From the NCBI RefSeq assembly GCF_019052805.1, contig NZ_JAHQRJ010000001.1, positions 2,666,001 through 2,730,000 of the forward strand: DNA of 64,000 bases. Direction: 5' to 3'. Both the position numbers and the translations under genes were made by a program. Below, piece after piece: positions 60,839 through 64,000 of the stretch; the first letter of the stretch is position 1, and each line of letters opens with the position of its first letter. Origin of the DNA: Noviherbaspirillum sp. L7-7A. GTDB lineage: Bacteria > Pseudomonadota > Gammaproteobacteria > Burkholderiales > Burkholderiaceae_D. The notes beneath the pieces were generated by a model, which saw only the letters and a program-made list of their open reading frames with translations, was not told the origin of the DNA and did no database searches.

Positions 60839-61567
60839 TGTACAGGCTCCTCGTCACAAATATTACTCGATAGAAAATAGTTGCTGAATTAAAAAATTAC
60901 CCTGCGAACAAGGTTTTGACTAAATGCAACACGCGAGATTAGAAGGGGGTGCCGCCAATAGGTTCGCGAAGTGCAAAATTAGGCGACGAACGGCATGTTT
61001 TTCCCTGAATAAACTATTTAAATGACATCAAACACGGGTAAAAAGGTGATTTCGGCATGCATAGGCTGGTATGCGCGACAAGATGAAATGCACGTCAAGT
61101 CCGCATAGCTGACAGATTTACAATGTCGTTTCAGGCTGATTTTGTTAAACCGTAGTCAACAAGACTTGCCGAAATCGCTACTTATGCAGAAGAACATTTA
61201 AGAAAACCATGCCTCCATAATGAGGCAAGTCGAAAAGCCAGACTGTCTGGCGTTTGCCAAACGTGCAAGTCAGAACTATTTACTATGCCGGATCAGGCCG
61301 TCGGCAGACGCCTGTGCAAGACAATCGCGGCACTAGTCCTTATAAGATGTCGGTTATTTTTTTCGTACTTGTTGCCTAACCGGTTTTCCTCTCCCCACCG
61401 CTTCCCTGGCTCGGCCAGACCCCTCTCCCGTAGATACAACCTTTTAGTTTCAAGCCCCTCTGGTACAGCAATTATTAATCCAGTGCCGGACGAATTCGGG
61501 CGTTGAGAATAATCAATTCCCAAGTTGATTTCTTTGCGCTTAAACAATAATTAAGTTTCACGCGAAA

Positions 61568-61598
61568 TTTAATGAAATTTATCAACTATTTCATTAAA
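61568..61598. promoter_or_regulatory. Inverted repeat, possible enhancer site for pepA
   Basis: TTTAATGAAAT and ATTTCATTAAA separated by nine bases. It lies about 200 bases upstream of the predicted sigma-54 start, a usual distance for enhancer-binding proteins. Confidence 0.45.
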
Positions 61599-61761
61599 GA
61601 AAGCTTTTACCAAAAGAAACCATTTAATTTTGTAATTCTTACAAGAAACGATTATTCTTGGAAATATTAATTGTTTGAACTTTGTCGATTATTTTTACAC
61701 AGCTCAATTTCATTTAGGAAAATAACTTATTAACTCTTTGAAAATAAAGGATTATATTTAG

Positions 61762-61778
61762 TTGGCACACTAAATGCT
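61762..61778 (+). promoter_or_regulatory. Sigma-54 (-24/-12) promoter of pepA
   Basis: TTGGCACACTAAATGCT: the -24 GG (61764-61765) and -12 GC (61776-61777) are exactly ten bases apart, and the -24 block TTGGCAC is perfect; the -12 block is ATGC instead of TTGC. RpoN together with the PrsK/PrsR system is known to drive PEP-CTERM genes in floc-forming betaproteobacteria. Confidence 0.7.
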
Positions 61779-61900
61779 ATGTGTTGAAAGTCGGACAATA
61801 AGTTAAAAATATAAAACGAAAACACCACGACTTTAGGGGCTAATCCAATGCAGGGGAGGCTCGGAAAGTTGATTACATTTAACACTCTCGGAGAAACAAA

Positions 61901-62728
61901 ATGAAAAAAATGGTTAGCAAGACTCTGGTAGCAGCTGCAGTCACCGCAGCTCTGGGCGTTTTCAGTTCCGGCGCAATGGCGCAAACAAACTTCCCTGATT
62001 TCGTCGTGAATGAAACGATCGCCGGAGGCACCTTGACCGGCATTACCGCAGACAAGATCACCGGCAACTACACCGAAGTAATCACCTTCTCCGGCAACAC
62101 CTTCCAGGCTTCGCTGCTGTGGAACGCCGGCCAGTTCGTCGCCAACAACGGCACCACGCCGGTTGCATCGAATCTCAGCCCCACCGGCGGTACCGCTGCC
62201 CAGTACGGCATGTATGCGCTGTACCAGGCTACCGGCACTTTCACCCAGTCCGGCGGCGTGACCACGTTCAACTTTGCGCCTAGCGCCGGCAGCAGCCTGC
62301 GCCTGTTCCTCGATCCGAACTCGAACACCACCTTCGGTGCACCGGGATCTGGCTCGGTGGCATGGACCACGGGCGCCTCCGGCGACGATATCCTGATCGC
62401 CAACGGCACCCCGACGACCGGCCAGGGTACGCTGGACCCGAACCTGCCGACATGCGGCACTGGCATCAACTGCGGCAGCTTCGGCGCGACGTCGACCTTC
62501 GCGCTGACCGCTTCCGGCAGCCAGTACTTCACCTCGCCGAACCCGTTCTACAACGTGTCGTTCCAGTCCGGCCAGCTGAACAACTTCACACCAGCCGGCA
62601 CCCAGACGATCAACGGTTCCCTGGACGTGGTGTTCAACAACGCCGTGCCTGAGCCAGCAAGCGTTGCTCTGATCGGTCTGGGCCTGATGGGCCTGGGTCT
62701 GAGCCGTCGTCGCAGCAAGAAGGCTTAA
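61901..62728 (+). CDS. pepA: Flocculation-associated PEP-CTERM protein PepA
   Basis: 275 residues. A signal peptide (1-28, ending AMAQ) is followed by FVVNETIAGGTLTGITADKITGNYTEVITF (keys: ADKITGNY, LLWNAGQFVANNG) characteristic of the PepA family of flocculation. The C-terminal sorting signal is AVPEPASVALIGLGLMGLGL followed by SRRRSKKA, i.e. PEP motif, membrane helix and basic tail. An exosortase cuts the signal and the protein ends at the cell surface or in the floc matrix. The GGAGA ribosome-binding site supports the ATG at 61901. No exosortase or EPS genes occur in this window. Confidence 0.9.
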   Translation: MKKMVSKTLVAAAVTAALGVFSSGAMAQTNFPDFVVNETIAGGTLTGITADKITGNYTEVITFSGNTFQASLLWNAGQFVANNGTTPVASNLSPTGGTAAQYGMYALYQATGTFTQSGGVTTFNFAPSAGSSLRLFLDPNSNTTFGAPGSGSVAWTTGASGDDILIANGTPTTGQGTLDPNLPTCGTGINCGSFGATSTFALTASGSQYFTSPNPFYNVSFQSGQLNNFTPAGTQTINGSLDVVFNNAVPEPASVALIGLGLMGLGLSRRRSKKA

Positions 62729-62779
62729 GAAGCAACAGAAGGACACTTGCCAGCGCAGCGCGGTGGCAAGCCGGTAACA

Positions 62780-62818
62780 GGAATCCATGACTGGCAACAG
62801 TCATGGATTTTTTTTTGG
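62780..62818 (+). terminator. Terminator of pepA
   Basis: AATCCATGACT and AGTCATGGATT pair around GGCAAC, followed by seven T. Confidence 0.88.
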
Positions 62819-62882
62819 AGAAGACGTTGATGGCAAGCCGGTTTGCCTGCCGTTTCGGAAATTGCGTAAAATGCACGTTCCC

Positions 62883-62956
62883 GCGGGTGTAGTTCAATGG
62901 TAGAACGAAAGCTTCCCAAGCTCTAGACGAGGGTTCGATCCCCTTCACCCGCTCCA
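62883..62956 (+). tRNA. tRNA-Gly (anticodon CCC)
   Basis: 74 bases with encoded CCA. Acceptor stem GCGGGTG/CACCCGC, anticodon loop TTCCCAA, T-loop GTTCGATCC. The anticodon stem AAAGC/GCTCT has one A-C mismatch at the second pair, where E. coli glyU has a G-C pair. Confidence 0.93.
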
Positions 62957-63228
62957 GTTGCCTGGCATTCCTCGCCGCTCCGGCGGCAATATCCCGGCCA
63001 CGCAGGCCGGCGAGCCGGGGCCAGATCAGGACAGCGTTATCAGGGTGAACAGAAGCTGCCTTGCCGGCAATCCTTTTCCGCGCTTTGGTCCTGTGACATA
63101 ATCGCGCCGGCCCGCAGGCGCTTGTACAAGCCAGCGCATCAGCTGCCCTCCTGGGCAACCTGCTCCACTGTCCTCGTCCCCGATGTGCCATTGTCCGGCG
63201 CACTTTCCCTTACCCATACGACTCCCGC

Positions 63229-63951
63229 ATGTCCGATCACCTCCCTGCCAACGAAGCCGGCAAACCCCTGTTCTACGACCCGACCGAGCGCCGCATCCGA
63301 AGCTTCGTGACCCGCGCCGGCCGCCTTTCCCCGGCGCAGGCGCGCGCGCTCGATACCCTGGGGCCGCGCTTCTGCCTGCCTTATCAGAAAACGCCGCTGG
63401 ATCTCGATGCCGCCTTCGGCCGGGCTGCGCCCACCGTGCTGGAAATCGGTTTCGGCATGGGCGGCACCACGGCGACGATCGCCGCCGGCATGCCGGACAA
63501 GAATTTTCTGGGCGTCGAGGTCCATACGCCGGGCGTGGGCAGCCTGCTCAAGCTGATCGGCGAGGAGCAACTGGAGAATTTGCGCCTGATCCAGCATGAC
63601 GCCGTCGAAGTGGTGAATCACATGCTGGCGCCGCAGTCGCTGGCCGGCGTGCATGTCTTCTTCCCCGACCCCTGGCACAAGGCGCGCCATAACAAGCGCC
63701 GCCTGGTGCAGCCGGACTTCGTCGCGCTGCTGGCATCCCGGCTGGCGCCGGGCGCCTACCTGCATTGCGCCACCGACTGGGAAGACTATGCGCAGCAGAT
63801 GCTGGAGGTGCTGGGCGCCGAGCCCTTGCTGCAGAACACGGCGCCAGGCTTTGCGCCGCGGCCGGACTACCGGCCCGTGACCAAGTTCGAGAACCGCGGC
63901 CTGAAGCTGGGCCACGGCGTCTGGGATCTGGTATTCGTCAAGCGCGGATAG
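63229..63951 (+). CDS. trmB: tRNA (guanine-N7-)-methyltransferase TrmB
   Basis: 240 residues. TrmB makes m7G46 in the variable loop of tRNAs. The SAM motif is [16 protein letters not shown], followed by the [32 protein letters not shown] (key: FPDPWHKxRHxKRR, the family signature) and a terminal segment [19 protein letters not shown]. Length and start are typical. Located just after tRNA-Gly in the same direction. Confidence 0.97.
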   Translation: MSDHLPANEAGKPLFYDPTERRIRSFVTRAGRLSPAQARALDTLGPRFCLPYQKTPLDLDAAFGRAAPTVLEIGFGMGGTTATIAAGMPDKNFLGVEVHTPGVGSLLKLIGEEQLENLRLIQHDAVEVVNHMLAPQSLAGVHVFFPDPWHKARHNKRRLVQPDFVALLASRLAPGAYLHCATDWEDYAQQMLEVLGAEPLLQNTAPGFAPRPDYRPVTKFENRGLKLGHGVWDLVFVKRG

Positions 63952-64000
63952 GAGCCTGCGCGCCGGAAGTTTCAGCCTCAGCCAGGATGGTGGAATACCT

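Larger units (their letters stand above)
60839..61900. other. AT-rich intergenic kilobase upstream of pepA
   Basis: 1062 bases without a recognisable gene; an open frame at 61285-61506 lacks family similarity and a ribosome-binding site. Base composition is visibly AT-rich compared with the rest. It holds a GCCAGAC/GTCTGGC hairpin near 61239-61253, an 11-base inverted repeat at 61568-61598 and a -24/-12 promoter at 61762-61778. Confidence 0.75.

Noticed and set aside
61285-61506. A 73-codon frame in the AT-rich region before pepA
   Set aside because: No ribosome-binding site, no signal or domain, and biased residues; the region is more probably regulatory.

Overview
The window is a GC-rich betaproteobacterial chromosome segment. 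Gene content and order point to Burkholderiales, most likely Oxalobacteraceae (Herbaspirillum/Noviherbaspirillum/Massilia-like). Indicators are the order glyA-nrdR-minor pilins-ribD-ribE-ribB-ribH-nusB, the tol-pal operon followed by tRNA-Lys, the fmdB-DUF502-aspS and ubiE-Tim44-ubiJ-ubiB clusters, an FNR-linked cbb3 oxidase locus, and a flocculation-type PEP-CTERM protein. The genus is an inference; no rRNA is present.

Layout. 1-7.2 kb: a 5'-truncated lytic transglycosylase, then a minus-strand riboflavin cluster (ribD, ribE, a serine acetyltransferase, ribB with a degenerate second domain, ribH, nusB, an aminotransferase). 7.2-12 kb: a type IV minor pilin operon (pilV-pilW-pilX-pilY1-pilE-fimT) whose pilY1 has an in-frame amber codon 73 codons before its apparent natural end. 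12.2-14.3 kb: nrdR and glyA, the latter behind a ZTP (pfl-type) riboswitch. 14.4-20.9 kb: an SDR, the ybgC-tolQRAB-pal-cpoB operon and two identical tRNA-Lys genes. 21-27 kb: two HAF-repeat secreted proteins flanking a cyanide-insensitive-type cydAB oxidase, and a small metal-binding protein. 27-36 kb: aspS/DUF502/fmdB, a sodium/solute symporter with a 72-bp in-frame tandem duplication, ubiquinone genes and a GNAT enzyme. 36.2-36.6 kb: an intergenic region with a strong candidate small RNA carrying anti-Shine-Dalgarno motifs. 36.6-41.7 kb: HDOD and GGDEF/EAL signalling proteins, a luciferase-like monooxygenase and a secreted repeat protein. 42-54.4 kb: fnr, ccoNOQP, ccoG, ccoH and a small membrane protein; a 1.2-kb block of inverted structured repeats; then ccoS, ccoI, a SafE-type membrane protein and hemN. 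54.6-57.3 kb: a Bcr/CflA transporter, an SDR and a small conserved protein. 57.3-60.8 kb: an E1-like (ThiF) protein divergent from a methyltransferase, followed by two tandem FeeM-like N-acyl amino acid synthases. 60.8-63 kb: an AT-rich kilobase with a sigma-54-type promoter, the PEP-CTERM gene pepA and tRNA-Gly. The window ends with trmB.

How the parts work together. The strongest regulatory theme is oxygen: an FNR protein, FNR boxes centred at about -41.5 in front of ccoN and hemN, a box at the fnr start, and a box overlapping the promoter of the uncharacterised methyltransferase/ThiF/FeeM locus. A second theme is the cell surface: type IV pili, HAF and PEP-CTERM secreted proteins, c-di-GMP signalling and acyl-amino-acid synthases.

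Most novel-looking items: (1) two inverted elements between ccoS and ccoN whose stems differ in sequence but keep pairing; (2) the anti-Shine-Dalgarno small RNA; (3) the ThiF/methyltransferase/tandem FeeM locus with an FNR box over its promoter; (4) a 5' motif shared by the two HAF genes.
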